This document shows, piece after piece, positions 18,227-25,696 of a stretch of DNA of 64,000 nucleotides. The notes under the pieces were generated by a model. That model ran no database searches, was not told where the DNA came from, and saw nothing but the letters and a program-made list of their open reading frames with translations. Position 1 is the stretch's first letter. Every line of letters starts with the position of its first letter. Position numbers and translations under genes: made by a program. The DNA lies in NCBI RefSeq assembly GCF_002868735.1, contig NZ_CP025611.1, positions 2,040,501 through 2,104,500 on the forward strand, written 5' to 3'. This stretch comes from Niveispirillum cyanobacteriorum (lineage in GTDB: Bacteria; Pseudomonadota; Alphaproteobacteria; Azospirillales; Azospirillaceae).

Positions 18227-19069
18227 ATGCGCTTTCCCTTTAAGCACCTTGTGCACCCCTTGCCGGTCCTTACCGCGCTCCTGGCTCTTTTGGCCGGGAC
18301 GTTTGATGCGCGCGCGCGTGACCTGACACCGGCGGAGCGGGAACGCCCCATCATCATCGCGTCCGACCCCTGGTGCCCTTATGCCTGCGATCCCGATGCG
18401 GATGGGCGGGAGGGCTATATGGTCGACCTGACTCGTGAGATATTTGAAGGGCTTGGCTTCAAGGTCGAGTATCGCGTCGTCAATTTCGCGATGATGAAGC
18501 GCATGGCCAAGGATGGCACGGCCACCGCCCTTCCCGGCATGGCATCGGACATGGATGGTGCCGTGCGGCTGCCGGCATTGGCGCAGGGCAATTCCGCCAA
18601 CGCCGTCGTCATGGCCCGCACGCAGAGCTTCACTTTCACCAAGCCAGAGGATTTTGAGCAGTTCCGCTTGGGCGTGATCAAGGATTACGATTATGGCGGT
18701 ACCTTACAGGAGTATGTTGATAAGAATATCCAGAACTCGGACCGAATTGTCGTTTTGAGCGGATTTGGCTATTCGCATCTGGTGCAGGGGTTGCGCATGC
18801 TGACAGCGGGGCGCATCGATATGCTGCTGGATGATCACAACGTCCTGCGCTGGCAGGTGCGGCGCATGGGGATACAGCAGCAGGTCCTGACCCAGTCACT
18901 GAAGGATGATGCCGACCTGTTTGTCGGCTTCTCGCTGAGTGACCCGCGTTCCGTCGAACTGGCCCGCATCATGGCGGAAGGGACGCGCCGCCTGCGGGAG
19001 AATGGCCGGCTGTCGGCCATCATGCGCAATTACGGGCTGGAGGAGCAGGCGGCCCTGCTCAACAACTGA
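18227..19069 (+). CDS. Orphan periplasmic solute-binding protein (SBP_bac_3-like) with WCPYxC motif
   Basis: A 280-residue exported protein with a signal peptide of about 28 residues (cleavage near DARA). The fold resembles family 3 solute-binding proteins: GYMVDLTREIFEGLGFKVEY near the first strand-helix pair, then GVIKDYDYGGTLQEYVD and LTAGRIDMLLDD. The usual N-terminal ligand loop is replaced by DPWCPYACDP, whose two cysteines could form a disulfide. No permease or ATPase gene is adjacent. A close relative with the same motif is at 58171-58962. A TATATT box ends only 8 bases before the ATG and no ribosome site is visible, so the mRNA may be nearly leaderless. Ligand unknown; it could serve signalling rather than transport. 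Confidence 0.85.
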   Translation: MRFPFKHLVHPLPVLTALLALLAGTFDARARDLTPAERERPIIIASDPWCPYACDPDADGREGYMVDLTREIFEGLGFKVEYRVVNFAMMKRMAKDGTATALPGMASDMDGAVRLPALAQGNSANAVVMARTQSFTFTKPEDFEQFRLGVIKDYDYGGTLQEYVDKNIQNSDRIVVLSGFGYSHLVQGLRMLTAGRIDMLLDDHNVLRWQVRRMGIQQQVLTQSLKDDADLFVGFSLSDPRSVELARIMAEGTRRLRENGRLSAIMRNYGLEEQAALLNN

Positions 19070-19159
19070 CCGGCACCGATTTTCATCGCCAAAAGCCCCT
19101 TTCATTCTCTACCTTTGCCCCATCCGGATAGGCGGTTGTGTGGAAAGGGTGCAGTGGCG

Positions 19160-19726
19160 ATGACAGATGAATTGCCCGTGGTGCTGCATGTTGGATGCGG
19201 CGTCGCCGACCCTGCCAAACTGCCGGCACAGTTCTTCACGCCGGGGGAATGGCGTGAGTTGCGCTATGACATCGACCCCGATGTGGCGCCCGACATTGTC
19301 GGTAGTATCACCGATATGAGTGGCATTGCGTCAGCATCGGTGGATGCGGTCTGGTCCTCCCATAATGTTGAACACCTCTATCCCCATGAGGTGCCGGTAG
19401 CGCTGTCAGAGTTCCGACGTGTGCTGAAGCCCGGTGCTTTCGCCCTGATCACCCTGCCCGACCTGCAGCAGGTGGCCGAACTGGTGGCCCAGGGCCAAAT
19501 GGAGGAACCGGCCTATCTGTCGCCCGCCGGTCCCATCGCCCCCATCGACATGATCTTCGGCTGGCGCCTGCCCATGGCACAGGGGAACCTGTATATGGCG
19601 CACCGTACCGGGTTCGTGCAGAACAGTCTGAAGAAGGCGATGGATGAGGCCGGTTTTGTCGGCACCCAGGTGATCCGCGACGGGCAGTTCGCGCTCTGGG
19701 CCAAGGGCTATGCCCCTCTCCACTGA
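19160..19726 (+). CDS. Small class I SAM-dependent methyltransferase
   Basis: A 188-residue protein with a Rossmann methyltransferase pattern. The SAM-binding segment is VVLHVGCGVADPAKLP, followed by an acidic strand end (RYDIDPDVAPDIVGSITDM), AVWSSHNVEHLYPHEVP and EFRRVLKPGAFALITLPDL. This resembles the Methyltransf_11 type found beside sugar or cofactor pathways, but the substrate is unknown. The ATG at 19160 fits the family start; an upstream in-frame ATG at 19115 adds 15 unlikely residues. Its 3' end lies against the aminotransferase gene, suggesting one transcript. Confidence 0.82.
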   Translation: MTDELPVVLHVGCGVADPAKLPAQFFTPGEWRELRYDIDPDVAPDIVGSITDMSGIASASVDAVWSSHNVEHLYPHEVPVALSEFRRVLKPGAFALITLPDLQQVAELVAQGQMEEPAYLSPAGPIAPIDMIFGWRLPMAQGNLYMAHRTGFVQNSLKKAMDEAGFVGTQVIRDGQFALWAKGYAPLH

Positions 19727-19739
19727 CACGGATGACGTG

Positions 19740-20897
19740 ATGAAGCCCGGCAACAGCACCTTTTCCGCCCTTGGCACCACAATCTTCGAGGTGATGTCGC
19801 GGCTGGCCGATCAGCATAAGGCCATCAATCTAGGCCAGGGCTTTCCCGACGGTAATGGCCCGCCCGATATTGTGGAGGCCGCCGCCAGCTATCTGACCAG
19901 CGGCTGGAACCAGTATCCGCCCATGCCCGGCCTGCCGGCCCTGCGCCAGGCGCTGGCCGCCCATAATGCCCGTTTCTATGGTCTGGCGGTCGATTGGCCG
20001 ACCGAGACGCTGGTGACCAGCGGGGCAACGGAAGCGCTGGCCGCCTGCCTGTTCGGCCTGCTGGAGCCGGGCGACGAGGTGGTTTTATTCCAGCCGCTCT
20101 ATGACAGCTACGCCCCCATCATCCGCCGGGCCGGGGCCATTCCGCGATTCGTCACCATGAAGGCGCCGGGCTGGACCTTCACCGAGGCTGATCTGGAAGC
20201 CGCGTTCAGTGACAAGACCAAACTGGTCCTGATCAACAATCCGCAGAACCCGGCGGGCAAGGTCTGGACCTTAGACGAACTGGCCCTGCTGTCCCGCCAT
20301 GTTATCCGCCATGACGCCATGGCCCTTTGTGATGAGGTGTATGAGCATCTGGTGTTTGACGGGCGGCAGCATATCCCGCTGATGACCCTGGCCGGCATGC
20401 GTGACCGCACGTTGCGCATCGGGTCGGCGGGCAAGACCTTTTCCCTGACCGGGTGGAAGGTCGGTTATGTCACGGGTCCCGCCCCGTTGCTGGCGCCTGT
20501 CATCAAGGCGCACCAGTTCCTGACCTTCACGACCCCGCCAAACCTTCAGCATGCGGTGGCACTGGGCCTGAACAAGGATGACGCCTATTTCATAGGGCTG
20601 GCCGATGATATGGCACGGCGGCGTGATTTGCTGTCGGCGGGGTTGCGGGCGGCAGGTCTGGTCGTGCTGCCCTGTGCGGGGACCTATTTCCTGACCGTCG
20701 ATCTGGCGGCCAGCGGCATCGCCATGGATGACCGGGCCTTCTGTCAGCATCTGACGGAAAAGGTCGGCGTGGCCGCCATCCCGATCAGCGCTTTTTTCGA
20801 GGTGGACGCTCCCACCCACCTTGTCCGCTTCTGCTTCTGCAAGCGGGACGAGGTGCTGGAGGAGGCCATCCGGCGGTTGGGAACTGGGATCGCCTGA
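19740..20897 (+). CDS. PLP-dependent class I/II aminotransferase (methionine/kynurenine type)
   Basis: A 385-residue fold-type I aminotransferase. Landmarks are INLGQGFPDGNGP, TSGATEAL, NNPQNPAGKVW, the aspartate in ALCDEVYEHL, and the PLP lysine in RIGSAGKTFSLTGWKVGY. The GQGFPD motif and overall layout match the YbdL/kynurenine aminotransferase group, which transaminates methionine, kynurenine or related amino acids; the exact substrate is not decided. I chose the ATG at 19740 (MKPGNST); an ATG at 19710 would overlap the methyltransferase gene by 17 bases. It ends just before the convergent phosphatase gene. Confidence 0.88.
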   Translation: MKPGNSTFSALGTTIFEVMSRLADQHKAINLGQGFPDGNGPPDIVEAAASYLTSGWNQYPPMPGLPALRQALAAHNARFYGLAVDWPTETLVTSGATEALAACLFGLLEPGDEVVLFQPLYDSYAPIIRRAGAIPRFVTMKAPGWTFTEADLEAAFSDKTKLVLINNPQNPAGKVWTLDELALLSRHVIRHDAMALCDEVYEHLVFDGRQHIPLMTLAGMRDRTLRIGSAGKTFSLTGWKVGYVTGPAPLLAPVIKAHQFLTFTTPPNLQHAVALGLNKDDAYFIGLADDMARRRDLLSAGLRAAGLVVLPCAGTYFLTVDLAASGIAMDDRAFCQHLTEKVGVAAIPISAFFEVDAPTHLVRFCFCKRDEVLEEAIRRLGTGIA

Positions 20898-20906
20898 TCC
20901 TCGGCC

Positions 20907-21536
20907 TTACGCCAGTTCCTCCACCCCATCGCGCGACAGGCGGAAAACCCGGTCCTGCGGCACAGGCAGGCGGCAGGCAGTGTCCTGATCCTGACCGGCA
21001 TAATGGGCGCGCAGGATGCGGCCGCTCATCCCATGCGAAATTGCTATGGTGGGGCGGTCGACCTCGGTGACGAAGCCCAGCAGCCGCTCACGCACGCCCT
21101 CATACCGTTCCCCATTGGGGGCGTGGAACTGCCAGCCATGGGGGCCATGATCGGCCAGCCAGGGGTTGGCCGACTCAATCTCTGCCCGTGTCATGCCTTC
21201 CCAGTCACCGAATGACACTTCGGCAAGGCGCGCGTCCAGCGTGACGGGCAGGTCCAGATGGCGGTTTATGATGCGCGTCGTCTCCTGTGTACGGCCCAAC
21301 GGGCTGGACACCAGCCGCACCGTATCGCGCCAGTGGGGGATATCCGCCATCAACCGCTTCAGGATGGCACCAACCTGATCGGCCTGGGCGCGGCCCCGTT
21401 CCGTCAGGTCGCTGTCCATCTGCCCCTGGCAGCGGGCGGCGACATTCCAATGCGTCTGCCCATGCCGGACCAGCAGGATCGGATGTCCAGCGATAACCCT
21501 TTGTTCAAGCATCATGTCCATGGGGTTTACGGCCAC
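20907..21536 (-). CDS. Histidine phosphatase superfamily (phosphoglycerate mutase-like) protein
   Basis: A protein of about 209 residues with the phosphohistidine motif [11 protein letters not shown] near residues 21-31. The other conserved active-site elements are the arginine in [13 protein letters not shown], the glutamate in FGDWEGM and the second histidine in ISHGMSGRI. It is probably a broad-specificity phosphatase (GpmB/CobC-like) rather than a glycolytic mutase. A GTG start at 21536 overlaps the end of hemF, so the two are likely coupled; ATGs 5-8 codons later are alternatives. Substrate unknown. Confidence 0.88.
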   Translation of the reverse strand: MAVNPMDMMLEQRVIAGHPILLVRHGQTHWNVAARCQGQMDSDLTERGRAQADQVGAILKRLMADIPHWRDTVRLVSSPLGRTQETTRIINRHLDLPVTLDARLAEVSFGDWEGMTRAEIESANPWLADHGPHGWQFHAPNGERYEGVRERLLGFVTEVDRPTIAISHGMSGRILRAHYAGQDQDTACRLPVPQDRVFRLSRDGVEELA

Positions 21537-22426
21537 TTCACTTCCGGCGGCATGGACATCAGAATGGCCTCGATATTGCCGCCGGTTTTCAGCCCGAACA
21601 GCGTGCCGCGGTCATGCAGCAGGTTGAATTCGACATAGCGGCCCCGGCGGATCAACTGATGATCACGCTGTGCTTCGTTCCATTCTTGGTGCATGCGCCG
21701 CGCCACGATGCGGGGATAGACTTCCAGGAAGGCCTTGCCCACGGCGCGGGTGAAGGCAAAGTCATCCGCCCAATCGCCGGTATCGAGCTGATCATAGAAG
21801 ATGCCGCCTACACCGCGCGGCTCGTTCCGGTGCGGCAGGAAGAAGTAGCGGTCGCACCATTCCTTATACTTGGCATAGTAATCATCGCCATGCGCATCGC
21901 ACGCCCCCTTCAGGGCGGCGTGGAAATCGGCCTTGTCCTCTTCGGTCTGAACACCCTCCAGGAACATGGGCGTCAGGTCGGCACCGCCGCCGAACCAGTT
22001 CTGGCTGGTTACCAGCATACGCGTATTCATATGCACCGCCGGCACCAGCGGGCTTTGCATATGAGCCACCAGAGAGATCCCGCTTGCCCAGAAACGCCCG
22101 TCGCCGCCGGCACCAGGGATGGAGGCGCGAAACTCAGGCGAGAAGGTGCCGTGGACAGTGGAGACGTTCACCCCCACCTTCTCAAACACGCGGCCCTTCA
22201 TCACGCTCATCACGCCGCCGCCACCTTCGCCGCCATCATGGTTGGGACGGTCCCATTCCTTGCGCTCGAATCGCCCGGCGGGCAGGCCGGCATGCGGGCC
22301 GCTGGCCAGTTCATCCTCCAGCCGTTCGAACGCGGCACAGATCTGGTCACGCAGGCTTTCAAACCAGGCTTTCGCCTGGGCTTGACGGTCGGCCAGGATG
22401 TCGGGCGGCGGCAGCGGTGTCGGCAT
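21527..22426 (-). CDS. hemF: Oxygen-dependent coproporphyrinogen III oxidase
   Basis: A 299-residue enzyme that oxidatively decarboxylates coproporphyrinogen III to protoporphyrinogen IX in aerobic haem synthesis. Family motifs are present: [53 protein letters not shown] and the C-terminal [24 protein letters not shown]. The sequence is complete, with a standard N-terminus. It overlaps the downstream phosphatase gene by 10 bases. TrmL and a small protein lie upstream on the same strand. Confidence 0.97.
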   Translation of the reverse strand: MPTPLPPPDILADRQAQAKAWFESLRDQICAAFERLEDELASGPHAGLPAGRFERKEWDRPNHDGGEGGGGVMSVMKGRVFEKVGVNVSTVHGTFSPEFRASIPGAGGDGRFWASGISLVAHMQSPLVPAVHMNTRMLVTSQNWFGGGADLTPMFLEGVQTEEDKADFHAALKGACDAHGDDYYAKYKEWCDRYFFLPHRNEPRGVGGIFYDQLDTGDWADDFAFTRAVGKAFLEVYPRIVARRMHQEWNEAQRDHQLIRRGRYVEFNLLHDRGTLFGLKTGGNIEAILMSMPPEVKWP

Positions 22427-22464
22427 GGGCGGGTCCGGGGGACAGAGGCACGGGTCTTAACGGT

Positions 22465-22950
22465 TTAACCCTTCCCGTCCCCGCTGGAAATGATTGTTTG
22501 ACGCTCCGGAGTGTCAACCTGCCTTAACACTTCACCCAATACCATGGAAGCCGCGATGGCGACGTTGAGCGAACGTGTGCCCGGCCGCATGGGGATCAGC
22601 ACACGCAGGTCGGCAGCATCATGCACATCATCGGGCACGCCCGCACTTTCCCGGCCCAGCAGCAGGATATCGTCCGGCTGATACGTCACCTGGGTGTACG
22701 GCACGGCGGCCCGCGTGGTCAGCAGGACCAGACGTCCGCGCCGCTGGGCCTGAAACGCGGCCCAACTGACATGGCGGGTGACGTCGGCATGGTCGGCATA
22801 ATCCATGACAGAGCGCCTCATGCGCTTGTCATCCAGGATGAAGCCGCAGGGTTCGATAATGTCCAGCCCGACGCCGGTACAGGCGCCCAGACGCATCAGG
22901 GTGCCGGCATTCTGCGGAATGTCGGGCTGGTAAAGGGCAAGGCGTGGCAA
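22465..22950 (-). CDS. trmL: tRNA (cytidine(34)-2'-O)-methyltransferase
   Basis: A 161-residue SPOUT methyltransferase that methylates the wobble ribose of certain leucine tRNAs. It opens with LALYQPDIPQNAGTLMRLGACTG, carries the LLLGRESAGVPDDVHD motif for SAM binding, and ends with IPMRPGTRSLNVAIAASMVLGE, the knot-forming motif. Length and motifs match TrmL (YibK). It follows a small reverse-strand gene by 14 bases and precedes hemF. Confidence 0.95.
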   Translation of the reverse strand: MPRLALYQPDIPQNAGTLMRLGACTGVGLDIIEPCGFILDDKRMRRSVMDYADHADVTRHVSWAAFQAQRRGRLVLLTTRAAVPYTQVTYQPDDILLLGRESAGVPDDVHDAADLRVLIPMRPGTRSLNVAIAASMVLGEVLRQVDTPERQTIISSGDGKG

Positions 22951-22959
22951 GATGGTGGC

Positions 22960-23202
22960 TTAGGTCAGCACGTCCAGATACATGCCCCGGCGATACCGGG
23001 CCGGCAGGCGCAGCATGCCATCCACGATCAACGCCGCCAGTTCCTTGGCATTGGGCCAGCGGTTGCCGGGCCGTCCCATGGGAATGGGCCGCCCGCCGGG
23101 GCCGGAGATGGGCAGGACGCCACGCCGCCCGCCACCCTCAACAACGCTGCCACCCAGGCCCGTGGGGCCGGCGGAAGAGGGGTTCATGCGTGTATCGACC
23201 AT
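22960..23202 (-). CDS. Small conserved-looking protein of unknown function
   Basis: An 80-residue protein that I do not recognise. The N-terminal half is rich in glycine and proline. The C-terminal half is an ordered-looking helical segment (NAKELAALIVDGMLRLPARYRRGMYLDVL). It lies 9 bases upstream of trmL on the same strand, which suggests one transcript, and codon use resembles its neighbours. There is no signal peptide or metal motif. It may instead be a chance frame in GC-rich DNA, although the ordered C-terminus argues for a real gene. Confidence 0.5.
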   Translation of the reverse strand: MVDTRMNPSSAGPTGLGGSVVEGGGRRGVLPISGPGGRPIPMGRPGNRWPNAKELAALIVDGMLRLPARYRRGMYLDVLT

Positions 23203-23321
23203 GGGATGGCGTCCAGGCTGGAAAAGACCGCACTCATCCTATAAGGAAAGGGCACGGCGCGAAAGGGGGCACCGCCGCTGCCGCATGGCGGAAATGCTAC
23301 TCTCCGCCCCCGCCCTTGGGC

Positions 23322-23350
23322 TTGACTCTGCTCCCCCCCTCGTTTATCAA
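23322..23350 (+). promoter_or_regulatory. rpmB promoter
   Basis: TTGACT (23322-23327) and TATCAA (23345-23350) are separated by the ideal 17 bases. The predicted leader to the rpmB start is about 100 bases. Confidence 0.6.
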
Positions 23351-23457
23351 CGCGGCTTCGTTGGTTGGGGGAGACCCTGACCGGCAAGGTCTTTTTCGTC
23401 TTAGGTGCGCCCCGGTTCTGGTTCCGTGGCCGCCAGCAGCAAGAGAATAGGTGTTCC

Positions 23458-23754
23458 ATGTCCCGCAAGTGCGCCGTGACCGGCAAGGGTGTGCAGACCG
23501 GCAATAACGTCTCCCACGCCAACAACAAGTCCCGCCGGCGCTTCCTGCCGAACCTGCAGGAAACCTCGCTGATGTCCGACGCGTTGGGCCGCATGGTCCG
23601 CCTGCGCCTGTCGACCAACGGCATCCGCACCATCGAACACAAGGGTGGCCTGGACGCCGCTCTGCTGGATATCGCTGACGCCAAGCTGGACGTGGATGCC
23701 CGCAAGGTGAAGAAGCAGATCCAGAAGGTCCTGGCCGCCAAGACCGCCGCCTGA
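23458..23754 (+). CDS. rpmB: 50S ribosomal protein L28
   Basis: A 98-residue ribosomal protein of the large subunit. It opens with [20 protein letters not shown], the usual L28 start, followed by [13 protein letters not shown] and a basic middle region. Residues 60-98 form the extended C-terminus usual in alphaproteobacteria. Only one cysteine of a possible zinc pair is present (Cys5), so this is a zinc-independent form. The ATG at 23458 is unambiguous. A good promoter lies upstream and a hairpin terminator downstream. Confidence 0.97.
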   Translation: MSRKCAVTGKGVQTGNNVSHANNKSRRRFLPNLQETSLMSDALGRMVRLRLSTNGIRTIEHKGGLDAALLDIADAKLDVDARKVKKQIQKVLAAKTAA

Positions 23755-23795
23755 TCGGCGTCTGTCGGTTCCAGTATCGCTGCTGACGGTATCGT

Positions 23796-23836
23796 CGGCC
23801 CCGCGAGACACCCGTTCGGGTCGTTTCGCGGGGCCG
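23796..23836 (+). terminator. Probable terminator after rpmB
   Basis: A perfect 11-bp stem (CGGCCCCGCGA at 23796-23806 with 23826-23836) has a loop that itself holds ACCCG/CGGGT. The T-run after it is weak, so termination may be partial and yhhQ may be partly read from the rpmB promoter. Confidence 0.6.
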
Positions 23837-23888
23837 CTGCCGTTTGTGGTTCTGTGCTTTCTTCCGCCCGCCTTTCGGGACCGTCTCC

Positions 23889-24671
23889 ATGTCGCTGTCA
23901 CCCGCCGATCTGATCGCCTTTCTGAACGCCGTGCCGCCAGAGGCGCTGCTGCTGTGCCAGGCCCTGTTCTGCTTCGGCACGATCCTGGTGATGGTGCGGC
24001 TGTTCGGGGCACCGGGACTTTATCTCTACATCGCCACCGCCGTGATCGCGGCGAATGTGGAGGTGTTGAAGGCGGTGCAGTTCGGTTTCTATGACCATCC
24101 GGTGGCCATGGGCACCGTCCTGTTCGGCTCCACCTATCTGGCCACCGACATCCTGACCGAACATTACGGGCGCGATGCGGCGCGCAAGGCCGTGTTTCTG
24201 TCCTTTGCGGCCTATCTTCTGTTCACCCTGTTCATGGTCATCACCTTGGGCTACCGCCCCATGACGGCAGAACAGGCGGGTGCCGACATGGCATGGGCCC
24301 TGCCCATGCAGGACCATATCGCCGCCATCTTCACCCCCGCCCCCGCCCTGTTCGCGGCGGGCATGACGGCCTATCTGACCAGCCAACTGTTCGACGTTTG
24401 GGTTTATCAGCGCATCCGCGGTGCCACCGGCGATCGCCATCTCTGGCTGCGCAACAATGGCAGCACCATGCTGTCATCCCTGGTCGATAACGTGATCTTC
24501 TCCGTCCTGGCCTGGGTCGTCTTCGCGCCCGATCCAGTCGGTTGGGAGGCGCTGCTCTACACCTATATCCTGGGCACCTATGGCATGCGGGTGGCGCTGT
24601 CGATCCTGGACACGCCCTTCATGTACCTGTCGCGGCGCATGGTGCGGCGGGTGGATGGGGTGGTGGTGTGA
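23889..24671 (+). CDS. yhhQ: Queuosine precursor transporter, YhhQ/VUT family
   Basis: A 260-residue inner-membrane protein with about six hydrophobic segments. Family signatures are FGSTYLATDILTEHYGRDAARKAVF in the middle and YLTSQLFDVWVYQRIRGATG followed by LWLRNNGSTMLSSLVDNVIF in the second half. The best-studied member, E. coli YhhQ, imports the queuosine precursors preQ0 and preQ1; a chlamydial homologue is linked to queuine uptake. The gene for tRNA-guanine transglycosylase, which would use the imported base, is 1 kb downstream on the same strand, separated only by a small frame and a toxin-antitoxin pair. The start at 23889 was chosen because the upstream frame is not family-like. Confidence 0.9.
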   Translation: MSLSPADLIAFLNAVPPEALLLCQALFCFGTILVMVRLFGAPGLYLYIATAVIAANVEVLKAVQFGFYDHPVAMGTVLFGSTYLATDILTEHYGRDAARKAVFLSFAAYLLFTLFMVITLGYRPMTAEQAGADMAWALPMQDHIAAIFTPAPALFAAGMTAYLTSQLFDVWVYQRIRGATGDRHLWLRNNGSTMLSSLVDNVIFSVLAWVVFAPDPVGWEALLYTYILGTYGMRVALSILDTPFMYLSRRMVRRVDGVVV

Positions 24672-24706
24672 TTGAGCAGCCTGCCGATTGCGGTTAACAT
24701 CACCCA

Positions 24707-24877
24707 ATGGACACGATCCTTTCCGCCACGCCGGAGCCGGTGACCGCCGAACAGCTCCGCGCCGCCTGCAAGGCGGTGGGCGGAACGGCCAAGGTGTCAA
24801 CGGACATTGTGAAACGGACCCTTCGGGCGCTTGAACAGGCAGGTGCCATGTTTATTGCGGGCGGGGTGCAGCGTTAG
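24707..24877 (+). CDS. Small protein of 56 residues, possible winged-helix remnant
   Basis: A short frame, ATG at 24707 to TAG at 24877, not reported by length-limited gene callers. Codon use looks like real coding sequence for this genome. The protein has two amphipathic helices (TAEQLRAACKAVGG and STDIVKRTLRALEQAG) and ends in MFIAGGVQR, which reads like the recognition helix and wing of a winged-helix protein. No function can be assigned. It lies 35 bases after yhhQ and about 210 bases before the antitoxin gene, so it could belong to either unit or be a remnant. Confidence 0.4.
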   Translation: MDTILSATPEPVTAEQLRAACKAVGGTAKVSTDIVKRTLRALEQAGAMFIAGGVQR

Positions 24878-25003
24878 GCGATCAAGGTTATCGGCCTTTT
24901 CGGCAATCAGAACACCGTTTGCCGGCCAATCACGCCAAAATGGCGAACAACAGTGGAATATCTGAAATCCCGATTTACCGTGGCGGACGACTAGCCACCT
25001 ACA

Positions 25004-25030
25004 GGGAAGTTGCGAGAACAACCACTTCCC
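25004..25030. promoter_or_regulatory. Inverted repeat upstream of the toxin-antitoxin operon
   Basis: GGGAAGT (25004-25010) and ACTTCCC (25024-25030) form an inverted repeat about 58 bases upstream of the antitoxin start. Toxin-antitoxin operons are usually repressed by their own products at such repeats. The role is inferred. Confidence 0.4.
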
Positions 25031-25087
25031 AAGAGGGGCAAAAGCCGCCATTTTCTTCTGGACGGCTTGCAGCGAAGGACAAGACCC

Positions 25088-25297
25088 ATGTCCCTGATCG
25101 ACATGAAGCAGCTTTCCGCCCAGCAAAAGCTCGACCTGATCGCCGAGCTGTGTGACAGCCTGGACGCAGCGGACGTTCCGCTTTCGCCGGCTTGGAAGGC
25201 AGAGTTGGAGCGACGGAACGCCGATTTTGAAGAGATGCGCGGTCAGGCGGAACCGTGGGAGCAGGTGCTAACCGCACTCCAGGCCGACCGCCACTGA
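25088..25297 (+). CDS. Antitoxin, addiction module component family
   Basis: A 69-residue acidic helical protein of the 'putative addiction module component' type that pairs with RelE/ParE toxins. Typical features are an N-terminal stretch (IDMKQLSAQQKLDLIAELCDSL), LSPAWKAELERRNADFEE, and a C-terminus with EPWEQVLTAL that would wrap the toxin. Its stop overlaps the toxin start (TGATG), the usual coupled arrangement. An inverted repeat upstream may be its operator. Unlike DNA-binding antitoxins it has no clear ribbon-helix-helix, so autoregulation is uncertain. Confidence 0.82.
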   Translation: MSLIDMKQLSAQQKLDLIAELCDSLDAADVPLSPAWKAELERRNADFEEMRGQAEPWEQVLTALQADRH

Positions 25298-25584
25298 TGG
25301 TACGCGTCCTGGTACTGCCACAGGCGCGGGCAGAAATGGATGCGGCCCGACGCTGGTATGATCAGCAGGTGGAGGGGCTGGGAACGCTTTTCCTCACGGA
25401 AGTCGATAAACTGATCCTCCGTCTTGCTGAAAATCCCCGGGCGTTCCCGCTTAGTCATGCGGGATTGCGGCGCGCGCTGCTTCGGCGCTTCCCCTACGCC
25501 CTTTTCTTTCGGATCGAACCGGACGCCGTCTATATTCTGGCCTGTGCCCATAACCACCGCGACCCGGCTACGTGGCCGCGCTGA
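25297..25584 (+). CDS. RelE/ParE family toxin
   Basis: A 95-residue protein of the RelE/ParE superfamily. It begins with MVRVLVLPQARAEMDAARRWYDQQ and continues with the helix LFLTEVDKLILRLAENPRAFP. The C-terminal sheet (GLRRALLRRFPYALFFRIEPDAVYILACAHNHRDP) has the basic residues and late histidines seen in toxins of this group. RelE members cleave mRNA at the ribosome and ParE members poison gyrase; the sequence alone does not decide. It is translationally coupled to the antitoxin just upstream. The module interrupts an otherwise collinear yhhQ-tgt stretch, consistent with insertion. Confidence 0.85.
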   Translation: MVRVLVLPQARAEMDAARRWYDQQVEGLGTLFLTEVDKLILRLAENPRAFPLSHAGLRRALLRRFPYALFFRIEPDAVYILACAHNHRDPATWPR

Positions 25585-25696
25585 TGGCCCTCGCCCCTTC
25601 CTGCCTGCTATTCGCGGGCAGCCCCTGTACAAGTGCGGTTGACTCCCCCATACCCAGGGGCTTGATCTTCAGCGATACCCTACGGTTATTCACACC

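Noticed and set aside
24919-25155. A 78-residue forward frame upstream of and overlapping the antitoxin gene.
   Set aside because: It runs out of phase into the clearly coding antitoxin gene and has no ordered segment.
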